Assembly: GCA_002049455.2 (NCBI GenBank)
Contig: KV918781.1
Span: 62,001-126,000, forward strand
From: Porphyra umbilicalis
Taxonomy: Eukaryota; Rhodophyta; Bangiophyceae; Bangiales; Bangiaceae
Length of the DNA: 64,000 bases
Direction of reading: 5' to 3'
A model generated the notes under the pieces. That model was not told the origin of the DNA. It made no database searches and worked only from the letters and a program-made list of their open reading frames with translations. A program made the translations under genes and the position numbers. Position 1 is the first letter of the stretch. Each line of letters opens with the position of its first letter. Below are positions 44,238 through 53,286 of this stretch, one piece after another.

Positions 44238-45944
44238 ATGGGCGAGGCGGCCCTGTTCAAGGCGTCGACCGACGCGGCCGCCGACGCAGGCGCCAAGGCC
44301 GAGGCGGCGGCCAACGCAGAGGCGGCGTGGTACGCCCTGTCGGTCGGGGATCACCGACACGCTTCGCGCGTGTGTCACAGCGCGGCGCGCACCGCGAAAC
44401 AGGCGGCGGCGGCAGCGCGCAACGCAAAGCGCGCGGCGGCTGCGGCCGCCGCCGCTGCGCCGACAGAGCCCCCGCAGCATGGTGCGCCTGGCACGCCGCT
44501 TCCGTCGGCAGACCGCCTACGGGTGCTGTGTGCCACCCTTCGGCGTGCGGCCACGACCACGAGACCGCGCGCGCGCGCTCCGCCGGCGGGGGCGACGCTG
44601 GTCGTCTCCAAGGGGGCGTACCGCGAGGCGACGGGCGCCGGTATGACCAGGCGCGCCGAGGCGGCAGCGGCGGCGGCGTGGGCGGCGACCATTCCCGACG
44701 TGTCGCACGAGTCAATGACGGCTGGGTGCTCCTTCAAAGTCGCTTCGTGGGGCGCGTGGCTGGTTGCGGCCACTGCGCGCATCGGCCGCGCCTACACAGA
44801 CGCCTATCAGGCGGCGTACGGGGCGGCCGCGACGTACGGTCAACGCAAGGCGCGGCTACGCGCCGTCATCCAGCGCAACCGGTACGCGGCGGTTATGGCG
44901 CGCCGCTGGACGGGTGGGCTCCTGCGGCGCACGGTGGACGGTACCAAGGCGGTGTTGGCGATTGGGCGGTGTCTGCCGCGCGCCGGCAGCGTCGACCTCG
45001 TGCGGCGCATGGCCAAACACGTGCACCTCGTGTACGTTGACGAGCACATTACGAGCCAGACGTGTGCAGAGTGCGGCCACGGCTTGTGCAACACGTACGT
45101 GTCGGCCGACTCGCCGGTGGACCTGAAGCCCCTCAAAGCGGCAAGCACTTACGCGCATCGCGCGTCGGCGTCGGCGGCCAAGCGCGCCTCGCCCCTTCGC
45201 GGCGGCCGGCGCGCGCGACGGGGTGTGGCGACCGGTAGTCGGTCGGGCCCACGCGACGGTGCGGCTGTCCAGCGCGCCAAGGAGCACGCAGAGGCGGTGC
45301 GGACAAAGGTGCTGCAGGCGATTGCGGCTCACGGCAGGTGGGCGTTTGGGACCGACCCGCTCGCGCTGTGGGGGGTCAAGCTGTGCACCAACGTCGCGTG
45401 TCCCGCGACGTACGTCGGGCGAGACACCAACGCGGCGCGCAACATGTCCAAGATTGCCATCAAGAGCATGCAGGGTCAGAGCATCTACCCCCACATCAGG
45501 GGGTACACCGTGTCGCGCGCGCCACCCCAGGAAGACCTGGTCCAGGCGACATGGCACGCGGCTGCGATCGAGGCGGGTACCTACGAGGCCGGCTACGGGT
45601 GGACGCGCTGTTCACCCACGTCGTGGGAGCGTTGGCGCCGACCTGTCGTCACCGACCCGGCGGTCGTGGAGGCTGGGACGACGCCGGCGGTCGCGGAGGC
45701 CGAGACGGCCCCCACGGCCGTGCCAGTGGCGGCGCCAACGGTGCGGGTAGAGGCGCTGGGTGTGGTCGCAGACGGGGCGCACGACGCAGCTGCTGCGTCG
45801 ACAAGCGGTGACCTGGCGACAAGTAACGTCGGCCAGATGGCTGCTGCCAGCCCCGCGCCAGCCGTGGGGCACAGCCACTCGTCTTCGAGCCGCCTCGAGC
45901 GGGTAATCGTAGACTGTTCACCAGGCTCATCTCGTGGGGTGTGA
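44238..45944 (+). CDS. Fanzor nuclease, C-terminal RuvC-II/zinc finger/RuvC-III
   Basis: A 568-aa frame from ATG 44238. Fanzors are eukaryotic RNA-guided DNA endonucleases related to TnpB. An Ala-rich helical part is followed by WLVAATARIGRAYTDAYQAA and QRKARLRAVIQRN. Then comes VLAIGRCLPRAGSVDLVRRM and VYVDEHITSQTCAECGHG, where Glu269 (GAG 45042) sits in the rearranged Fanzor position just before the first zinc pair CAEC. The second pair is CTNVAC, directly followed by GRDTNAARNMSKI with Asp396 (GAC 45423) of RuvC-III. The tail after residue 440 is Ala/Thr-rich and probably disordered. All motifs of the catalytic half are intact. Confidence 0.85.
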   Translation: MGEAALFKASTDAAADAGAKAEAAANAEAAWYALSVGDHRHASRVCHSAARTAKQAAAAARNAKRAAAAAAAAAPTEPPQHGAPGTPLPSADRLRVLCATLRRAATTTRPRARAPPAGATLVVSKGAYREATGAGMTRRAEAAAAAAWAATIPDVSHESMTAGCSFKVASWGAWLVAATARIGRAYTDAYQAAYGAAATYGQRKARLRAVIQRNRYAAVMARRWTGGLLRRTVDGTKAVLAIGRCLPRAGSVDLVRRMAKHVHLVYVDEHITSQTCAECGHGLCNTYVSADSPVDLKPLKAASTYAHRASASAAKRASPLRGGRRARRGVATGSRSGPRDGAAVQRAKEHAEAVRTKVLQAIAAHGRWAFGTDPLALWGVKLCTNVACPATYVGRDTNAARNMSKIAIKSMQGQSIYPHIRGYTVSRAPPQEDLVQATWHAAAIEAGTYEAGYGWTRCSPTSWERWRRPVVTDPAVVEAGTTPAVAEAETAPTAVPVAAPTVRVEALGVVADGAHDAAAASTSGDLATSNVGQMAAASPAPAVGHSHSSSSRLERVIVDCSPGSSRGV

Positions 45945-46000
45945 ATAGGGAGCTTCGCTCCTCACCTCTTCCAGAGGTGACTACTGGTATGATACCGTGA
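45945..46000 (+). ncRNA. Hairpin cluster after Fanzor, candidate guide-RNA scaffold
   Basis: Four bases after the Fanzor stop three stem-loops follow in a row. These are GGAGC-TTC-GCTCC (45949-45961), TCACCTCT-TCC-AGAGGTGA (45962-45980, an 8-bp perfect stem), and GGTA-TGA-TACC (45985-45995). Fanzor and TnpB guide RNAs are made from the 3' end of the gene and the adjoining transposon end, so position and structure fit. No homologous sequence was compared, and the hairpins could instead be recombination or termination signals. Confidence 0.5.
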
Positions 46001-46010
46001 TTTCCCGCGA

Positions 46011-46175
46011 TATTGCTGTCTTCCCACTTTTGGCCGATGTGGTCGAAGTCAAAACAGGGCCTCGGTCAACTGCCCATTGGCCGAACGACTTTGTCCGGCT
46101 GAGTGGATGGCTGAGAAACTGTTTCGCACAGTTGATCACCCCTCTTGATCGGCCAAAATTGTGAAGACAGCAATA
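46011..46175. mobile_element. 165-bp MITE with TA ends
   Basis: TATTGCTGTCTTC...TTTTGGCCGAT at 46011-46038 is inverted at 46148-46175 with two mismatches and a one-base change. The outer TA may be the target duplication. It has no coding capacity and lies between the Fanzor hairpins and D copy 3. Confidence 0.8.
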
Positions 46176-46188
46176 AGATCGTCGGCCA

Positions 46189-47317
46189 TATGGTGCCTGT
46201 CCCAAAATTCCCGGCACGTACGTGCAATACCCTGACCTTCAGGGCGGTGGCGCGCTCGGCGACGCATTGACACCGGGCACGCCGGCCGGCTCTATGGCCG
46301 CGAGCGCGCACGGGGGCACGTACAGTCACGTTGCCGTGGTGGGGGGGGCGTCGGGCGGGGAAAGAGGTGCCGCCTCCGCCACGGCATCGGCGGCGGCCCG
46401 CCGGCGTCGCGTGGAGCCCACGGGCGAGGCCGTCACTCCGCCGCACAGCGCACCTGCGCACGGCGGCCAGGGTGGCCGACACGGCGCACGGGCGGGCGGG
46501 TGGGACTGATCGCCGCGCGACGCGGCGCCTGTAACCGAACCGCTAGATGGCGTCAGAAACCGCCGACGCGCCGCCGCAACAGAAAACGGCGCGCAGGCAC
46601 GATCACCCGCGGGTCATCGTGGGCGCGTCAGGCCCCGGAAGTCGCTGCGCGCGGTCACCGCGCTTAACTCGGGGCGGTAGAGGGGGCACGGGGGCAGGCG
46701 CCGTCCGGGCCCAGTGACCCCTGTGGCAGGACAGTCCTTTTCAGCCACGTAACTCCATTCGCTTTTAGCGTCATCGCGACCCTTCCAACACTGACACGCC
46801 CTCAGATTCCTGAGGACACGAATGCAGACTGCCACCTCTAAAACGGAGAGCAAGTCCCTTGATCTGAGTATATGTGTGCATCACTACACTTTGAGAGCAC
46901 TCTGTCCTAAAGGCCAGGGAAATGAGACATGGCGGTTGTTTCTGTTTTTCTCTGCCCACTGGCCTTCTGCAACGGTCCGCTGATGTAATGTGACCCACTC
47001 GGTCCCACTGTGCTTCCGGCAAGACCCCTGACAGTGCTAGCAGAGGCGGCACCTCCTGACGTGTCATGGGGAACAGTGTCTTTCGTTGCAGCTTCGACAG
47101 GTGACGGTCACGCGCCCCAATCAAATGCACGGATACTAGAGCAGGCATGTGCTGACAATTTGTGCACCAAAAAATGGGCACCACCTTACCAATAAAACGT
47201 AAAAAAGACCCGCATGTAGTCCCCTGTGAGGAGAACACGATTTGGGACCCCCCTCATCGAAGCTCCAGTTAGCACATGAGCTTTGGCGTTGCAAACCTTT
47301 AACCCCAAGAACCTGAA
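46189..47317. mobile_element. Family D element, copy 3, split by family A copies 4 and 5
   Basis: TATGGTGCCTGTCCCAAAA (46189-46207) is the D terminus. Family A copy 4 follows, and D resumes ATGAGACATGGCGG at 46922. It is collinear with D copy 1 until ACCTGAA at 47317, where family A copy 5 starts. The distal D terminus is missing, so this stack is truncated on the right. Confidence 0.85.
46208..46921 (+). mobile_element. Family A element, copy 4, inside a D terminus
   Basis: A full-length copy of 714 bp (TTCCCGGCACGTACG ... GGCCAGGGAA). Joining the flanks TGTCCCAAAA and ATGAGACATGG restores the intact D terminus TGTCCCAAAAATGAGACATGG seen at 24438 and 29113, with no extra base. Confidence 0.9.
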
Positions 47318-47878
47318 TTCCAGGCACGTGCGTGCAATACCCTGGCCTTCAGGGCGGTGGCGCGCTCGGCGACGCATCGACACCGGACACGCCGGCCGGT
47401 TTCATAGCCTCGAGCGCGCACGGGGGCACGTACAGTCACGTTGCCGTAGCGGGGGGCGCGTGGGGCGGGGAGAGGGGTGCCGCCGCCGCCACCGCAGCGG
47501 CGGCGGCCCGCCGGCGTCGCGCGACACCCACGGGAGGGGCCGTCGCTCCACCGCGCAGCGCACCTGCGCACGGCCGACACGGCGCACGGGCGGGCGGATG
47601 GGATCGACCACCGCGCGACGGTGCGCCTCTAACCGCACCGGTAGATGGCGTCAACAACCTCCGACGCGCCGCCGCCACAGAAGCCGGCGCGCAGGCACGA
47701 TCACCCGCGGGTCATCGTGGGCGCTTCAATTCCCGGACGTCGGTCGCCGCGCGCAACCCGGGGCGGTGGGGGGGGGCAGTGGGGCAGGCGCCCTGTGACC
47801 CCTGTGGCAGGACAGTCCTTCTGAGCCACAATACTCTATTCGCTTTTAGCGTCATCGCGACCCTTCCAACGCTGACAC
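47318..47878 (+). mobile_element. Family A element, copy 5, right-truncated
   Basis: It starts TTCCAGGCACGTGCG after ACCTGAA of D copy 3 and follows the family until GCTGACACGC at about 47878. There it diverges into unrelated sequence, losing the AT-richer tail. Confidence 0.85.
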
Positions 47879-49097
47879 GCTTTCAGGGTCATTTCAAGCA
47901 ACTCAATCCTTCGTAACATCGAGTTCGCGACGTCACGTGTGACGGCTCTGTCCAATCAAACGCGTGCATCCCGCGTCGCAAACTCGGCGATGTTACGTTG
48001 TGGCTCGGGGAGGAATCGGGTCGAGCCACCACATCGTCACCTCGTCACACAATGTGACGGACTTGCACACTTGCTACTTAGGGCCTTGAGCGGCGGCGAC
48101 AATGTTGCTTCCCAAGCTAGCAACATTATCACCACAACCAGTGCAACATTGTCGCCGCCTCGCGGCACCTCGGCCTCCGGGCCGACGCGACGCGCTACCC
48201 CGCTGTTTACGGGTTGACATGCAGCCCCCCCTCGTGCTACCTGAGCAGCTTTCTATGCGTGGCTGTTCGCGCCCTTGTTCTCGTTCGTCGCTAGGCGATG
48301 GCGCTCCTCTTTACTGCGCAACTGCCGGGCATCCGAGCAGCCGAGACATGTCTTCTCCTGCCCGCGCCCGCGCTACCTGAAGACGGAAGTGCCGCGCGCA
48401 GGCGCAACGATTGTTCCCACCTCCCTGTCTGTGGTTCAGGTTGCTGCTGGAAGGGGGTATATTGGCGTGCCGGTGCGCAAGTGGGGGGGGGGGGGAGGGG
48501 TTGGCGTGTGGCGCTCTGAAGCAGTCGGGGGGGGAAGAGCGGCAGTCAAAGCGACAGGAAAGCGTGCGTGGTGGGCTGATTTGCCCTGCTGCAGCTCTTT
48601 TTGAACGGTCGCGCCCAGCGGGTGCTGGCAGAGAAGCAGCGACACTGCCCACTGCCACTCACCTCCGGAGCGGCAGCCGCCCACACCACACTTCTCTAGT
48701 GCCCCGCCATTTACGAACCTCCTCTACGGGACAACGGCACCCTCCCACATGGCCTCATGTCGTTCATGCGCATCGCTCGGGCAGAGCAGTCGCCGTAGCT
48801 GATGCGCACAGCGCATGAAGACGCCAGGTGAGTCGCTGAGGGGAAGCGGTATGAGCCGAGCACCCCGCTGGTGCAGGTGTAGACGGCGGCCGCGGAATGG
48901 CTGACAGCCAGCTGATCGTGCGCATCGTGCCAACACGACATGGCTGGATGGGTGGGTGCAGCAGGGGCGGATAAAAGCGTGAGTGGGTGCGCGAGGAGGC
49001 TTTGGGGACGAGTGTAGGTGGGTTTCAAGAGCGATGGTCGAGGCGCTCTTCGCCAAACGAACCCCGCTGGTGCAGGTGTAGACGGCGGCCGCGGAAT
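47879..49097. other. No recognised gene; two small repeat structures
   Basis: A 17-bp inverted repeat (48092-48108 and 48143-48159, GGCGGCGACAATGTTGC and complement) encloses a 34-nt loop. A 37-bp direct repeat starting CCCCGCTGGTGCAGGTGTAG occurs at 48863 and 49062. A G-rich tract lies at 48480-48540. ORFs here have no domain. Confidence 0.55.
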
Positions 49098-49133
49098 GCA
49101 CTTTGAGAGCACCCTGTCCTAAAGGCCAGGGAA
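49098..49133 (+). mobile_element. Family A tail fragment
   Basis: The 36 bp cactttgagagcaccctgtc...ccagggaa equal the very end of family A. It directly follows the second copy of the 37-bp direct repeat. Confidence 0.75.
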
Positions 49134-49378
49134 AAGACTTTTCCCGTGGTTACCACTTAGTGGTGTGCGTTTCCAGGTCGTCAAGGCAGCTAAATCTGAA
49201 ATGAAATGTAACATGCAAAATGCAAGCGCCTTGTTACAGTCTTTCTCCAATGCTGTCCACCCTCTATGGCGATCGTATGACCAGAAAGTAGCCCGCACTT
49301 TTCGTGCAGAAAACGAGGATCGGGAGCCACGATCGCCGTTGATTGTACCGTAGAGGCCGGTCGACCGCGTTCGTTGCG

Positions 49379-50497
49379 ATTGCTGATCCCCGAATTTTGT
49401 CCTGGTGGACAGAGACTGACTTGCGGACCGACTCTCTCCACCAATCAGATGCGCCCCTGGGACTGACTTCGTGCTCCTGATTGCTTATTACAGGCACGTG
49501 CGTGCAATACCCTGGCCTTCAGGGCGGTGGCGCGCTCGGCGACGCATCGACACAGGGCACGCCGGCCGGCTCCATAGCCGCGAGTGCGCACGGGGGCACG
49601 TACAGCGCCATGCTACCGTGGCGGGGAGAATGTGCGGCGGGGAAAGGGGTGCCGCCGCCGCCACCGCAGCGCCGGCGGCCCGCCGGCGTCGCGCGACACC
49701 TACAGGAGGGGCTGTCACTCCGCCGCGCAGCGCACCAGTGCACGGCGGGCAGGGCGGCCGACACGGCGCACGGGCGGGCGGGTGGGACTGATTGCCGCGC
49801 GATGGGGCGCCTCCAACCGCGCCGCTAGGTGGCGTCAGCAACCGCCGACGCGCCGCCGCAACAGAAGACGGCGCGCAGGCACGATCACCCGCGGGTCATC
49901 GTGGGTGCTTCGAACCCCGGAAGTCGCTGCGCGCGGTCGCCGCGCGCAACTCGGGGCGGTGGGGGGGGGCAGAGGGGCAGACGCCGTCCGGCCCCTGTGA
50001 CCCTTGTGGCAGGAGAGTCCTTCACAGCCACGTAACTCTATTCGCTTTTTAGCGTCATCGCGACCCTTCCAACGCTGACACGCTCTCAGATCCCTGAGGA
50101 CACGAATGCAGACTGCCACCTCTGAAACGGAGATCAAGTTCCGATATCTAAGTATATGTGTGCATCACTACACTTTGAGAGCACCCTGTCCTAAAGGCCA
50201 GGGAACATGTGCCCATACAGCCTGGAAACCAACATCAGCTCCTCTTTTTTTCTGCACTTCTGGCAAGGAGACAGTAAAAAATCTCCGGATCTCGCGTGGG
50301 CAGCTTGCTCCGTACCAAGAAAATCGGATCAAGCGGCAACAAACAGTGAGTTCCGCTGGATGCAAGGTCCTGGTACCGAATGCGGGCTTTTTATTGGCTT
50401 CGATTCCTTCTTACTGTCGTTTTAAACCAATAGAGTGCTCTTATTGACAGTCAGTCTCTGTCTCTGTCCCCCATGACAAAATTCGGGGATCAGCAGT
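49379..50497. mobile_element. Family B element, copy 2, split by family A copy 6
   Basis: The left terminus ATTGCTGATCCCCGAATTTT and the right terminus complement (ggggatcagcagt at 50485-50497) bracket sequence collinear with B copy 1. Removing A copy 6 leaves about 401 bp, the same length as copy 1. Confidence 0.85.
49488..50205 (+). mobile_element. Family A element, copy 6, inside B copy 2
   Basis: A full-length copy of 718 bp with a variant first base block (TTACAGG). The flanks GATTGCTTA and CATGTGCCCAT joined align without gap to GGTTGCTGACATGAGCCAAT in B copy 1. Confidence 0.9.
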
Positions 50498-50543
50498 ATC
50501 CCCCCCTGGACAAGAACGGAAGCGACAAGAATGGAGAAAGACT

Positions 50544-51336
50544 GTACAATCGCTACTCAAAATTATTTGTCCACCCTGGAAAGGCGATTGCGGTCGTCAA
50601 TGGGATTGGAAAATCGGCCTCTCTTGCCCTGATCTGCCGCATTCTGGGGACTTGAGCGTGGAGCGTTCACCCGGTGACCTACGAAGAAACGCCCCCAGCT
50701 TGTCACCAGCGGATACAAACTCACCAGAACCATGATGGCGGGACGTCGAGGGACCCCCATCACCTCTCTGCAGGTAGGCGCAATCAAGGAGATGGTCGCC
50801 AACCAACAGTTCAACGGCGACATGGCAATCTCCATCAGCCACAATCAAAGAATGGATGCTTACGTCGCTACCGCCACTCGGGGGTATGGCGGGCTGGCCG
50901 ACGATGTAACCAGGGGCAGGACAAAGGTGGTGAGTGAATGCGAGCTGCCCGGGCTTCGTCTGCTGGAGCAGGACGCCCCCTTCGCCAGTCTGGCAGAAAA
51001 AGATGAATAGCACCATGCCGAGAGCACCAACACTGCTGGAGGGCCCTCTTCCCCCCACCTGTCTTTCCAATCGATGCAGAAGGCCGTCAAGGGCCTGGGA
51101 TTGTCATCTCGTTCTCCTGCCAAGAAATTTTCTCCTCGTCTGCCAACAAGGACACACGCCTCGTGGACGAGGAACCGCAGGTCGGGGACCTAACACTGGG
51201 TGTTCGTCTTCTTCTCTGACAAAGGCTCCTTTGTAGTGCGGCAGCAGCAAGCGTGGTTTGTGTGAGGCCGGTCTCGGCAACCGTGCGCATTGGCCACGGA
51301 TAGGGGTGGACAAATAATTTTGAGTAGCGATTGTAC
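50544..51336. mobile_element. Tc1/mariner-like 0.8-kb element with 33-bp perfect TIRs
   Basis: The sequences 50544-50576 and 51304-51336 are exact inverted copies, beginning GTACAATCGCTACTCAAAAT and continuing TATTTGTCCACCC. The TA within the first bases of each end suits a TA target duplication. The interior contains a 92-codon ORF (50732-51010), too short for a full transposase, so the element is non-autonomous or deleted. Confidence 0.88.
50732..51010 (+). CDS. Short ORF inside the Tc1-like element
   Basis: ATG 50732, 92 codons. It reads GRRGTPITSLQVGAIKEMVA and NGDMAISISHNQRM, then an acidic end LLEQDAPFASLAEKDE. The first part has the look of a helix-turn-helix (compare the 'Ls..v...I..L...g.s...ia' of Tc1-like DNA-binding domains), but the match is loose. 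It may be the remains of a transposase N-terminus. A minus-strand ORF overlaps it. Confidence 0.35.
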   Translation: MMAGRRGTPITSLQVGAIKEMVANQQFNGDMAISISHNQRMDAYVATATRGYGGLADDVTRGRTKVVSECELPGLRLLEQDAPFASLAEKDE

Positions 51337-51924
51337 ACCACCCCCGATCCGTGCGGCTCCTCCATTGGCCTGGCTCTGTGGCTGTCGAAGTCTGCTGCGG
51401 CATCTGGCACCATCCTAATGATCAGGGCCCGGTTGCATGTGCTGCCCTGCGCAGCCATATCTTCCACCGCCTGTCGCGGTCATCTAGTGCGCCTGCCTGA
51501 GCGCCCCCCCCTGAACGCCCTGCCGGCGGCGGTGTCTCGCTCGCCTGCCCCCACACTTTACGTACAGACCCCGCCAGCCCCCCCCCCGCCTGCAGGCCCC
51601 GCCACGGCCGGTGCTCGTCCGACTCAATCCCGCCCCAACGCCCGTACAGCGCACCCCGCCCCGACAACGCCTGCGACGGGCGGCCGCCCCAGCCGCCCCA
51701 CCAGTCACCCCCGGCGACTGACTGCTGCGGCACCGCCCACCCGCCACCGCCGGTGACCGCTAGCCCCCAACGATCTCACCACCGCACTCGGCGGCAGCGG
51801 CAGCGGCGGCGGCGGCGTCGGGCGGTAGGGGGAGTGCTGGCAGGGGCAAGGCGGCGCCCCCGTCGCCCACGTCCGCCTTGGTTGCGGTCCCCGCTTGGAA
51901 CACGGCGGCCGTGGCGGTAGTGTC
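51337..51924. other. No recognised gene
   Basis: GC-rich sequence with Pro/Ala-rich ORFs on the plus strand and their shadows. Nothing is recognised. Confidence 0.4.
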
Positions 51925-52926
51925 CTACATGTCGTCGTCGGAGGCGCCGAGGGCAAAGACGTCCAACGGCGCGCCGCCCCCGGCGGCCGCCCCTCGGTCG
52001 GGCGGGGCGGCGGCGGCGTGCCGGGCGTCGACGGCCACAGCCGCGGCGGCGGCCACAGCCGCGGCGGCGGCCTCCGCCGCCTCGGCGCCAAGCCAACTGC
52101 CGCACGCGACGCACATGTCGTGCTCGCCGTCTGCGGCGCCGCCGCTGTCTGGCGGGCGGGCGTTGGTGAAGGCTGCCAGCACCTCCCTCGTGCCCGGGGT
52201 CAACAAATCAGCTAACGGGGACAGGCCGCCGGGCGAGTCGCTCATGGACACGAGCGGAGAGAGGTGCGCCGCGGCGCTCGGCGCCGCCCCGCCGCGGCGC
52301 GGGGCGTCGGGGCCCCCGGCGGTGGTGGTGGCGGCGGTGGTGGTGGTGGCGGCGGGGGTGGCGTCAGCAGCAGCCGCCATGCCGGCTCCGCGAGTGCTGT
52401 CCACCAGTGGTGGCAGGGGCGCCGCCGCGACGGGCACGACAAAGTCCAAGGCGAGCACCGCTTGCGTCAACGCCTCGGTGTAGGCGGTCCTCTTTGCCCG
52501 GTTGGCATACCCCGTCCGCTGATTGCTGACCGCCCGCGTGCGGGCTCGCGCCTCGCGTCTCTTTTCGTGTTCTCTGGGGAGCCCCGCCGCCTCGTCTTCT
52601 TTCTGCTTGGCTTCATCCTCAGCCGTCTTATTCTTTGGTTGGGAGCGCCACGATACCGTCTCCGTGTCGTACGCGGCGACCCCAGCGGCTTCCGCATGGT
52701 CCACGAGGGCGGAGCCGGGGAAGCGCGTCTGCAGGGCTGCGGCTGCGGTAGGAGTTGCGGCGGCACCGGCATCGTCATTGCCTTTGCCGACCCCGACACT
52801 GTCACGGTCACCACGGATCTCATCAGCAACAGCCGCCAACACAGTGTCATCCCACCCACCGTCTGACGCGAAGTGCGGGAGCGTGCCGCCGCCGTGCCTG
52901 CTGCCGCCGCCGACGCCGCCGCCAAT

Positions 52927-52973
<47 letters not shown>

Positions 52974-53286
52974 CGCCGCCGCCGCCGCCTGCGCTGTTAT
53001 TGGCCGCGGCACCCCACCCGCCGACCGCGTCGGCAAAGTATCCCCGGGAATCGGCCGGAGCGGGGCCGCCGGCCGGCGAGCCAGACACGACGGCCGCACC
53101 TGTCCGGTCGTCTGAGCCCCCCGCGGCGTCGGCAGTGGCCGGGAGCTCGGCGTGCGGGTCCAGGGCGTCTGTGTCGTCCGGTGCGTCGACGCGGGCGTCG
53201 TCGGCAGCTCCGGAGGGATCCGACACGGCGCGGCCGTGGCCGACCGCCTTGCCTGGCCGCCGTTGTGGGCGGGACGAGCGGCCCAT
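51925..53286 (-). CDS. Gly/Ala-rich hypothetical protein
   Basis: The frame is open from TTG 53379; the first ATG (53284-53286) gives MGRSSRPQRRPGKAVGHGRA. About 450 residues follow. They include an acidic/Asp-rich N-terminal third, a polyglycine run encoded by a GCC microsatellite (52927-52993), a central charged segment (LPREHEKRREARARTRAVSN and YANRAKRTAYTEALTQAVLA), and a C-terminal CVACGSWLG. The basic centre could bind nucleic acid. No family is recognised. The opposite strand also carries a 273-codon ORF, but the charged helical centre makes the minus strand more credible. Confidence 0.45.

Noticed and set aside
45223..45811. Alternative-frame ORFs across the Fanzor C-terminal segment
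   Set aside because: Shadows of the frame that carries the RuvC and zinc motifs.
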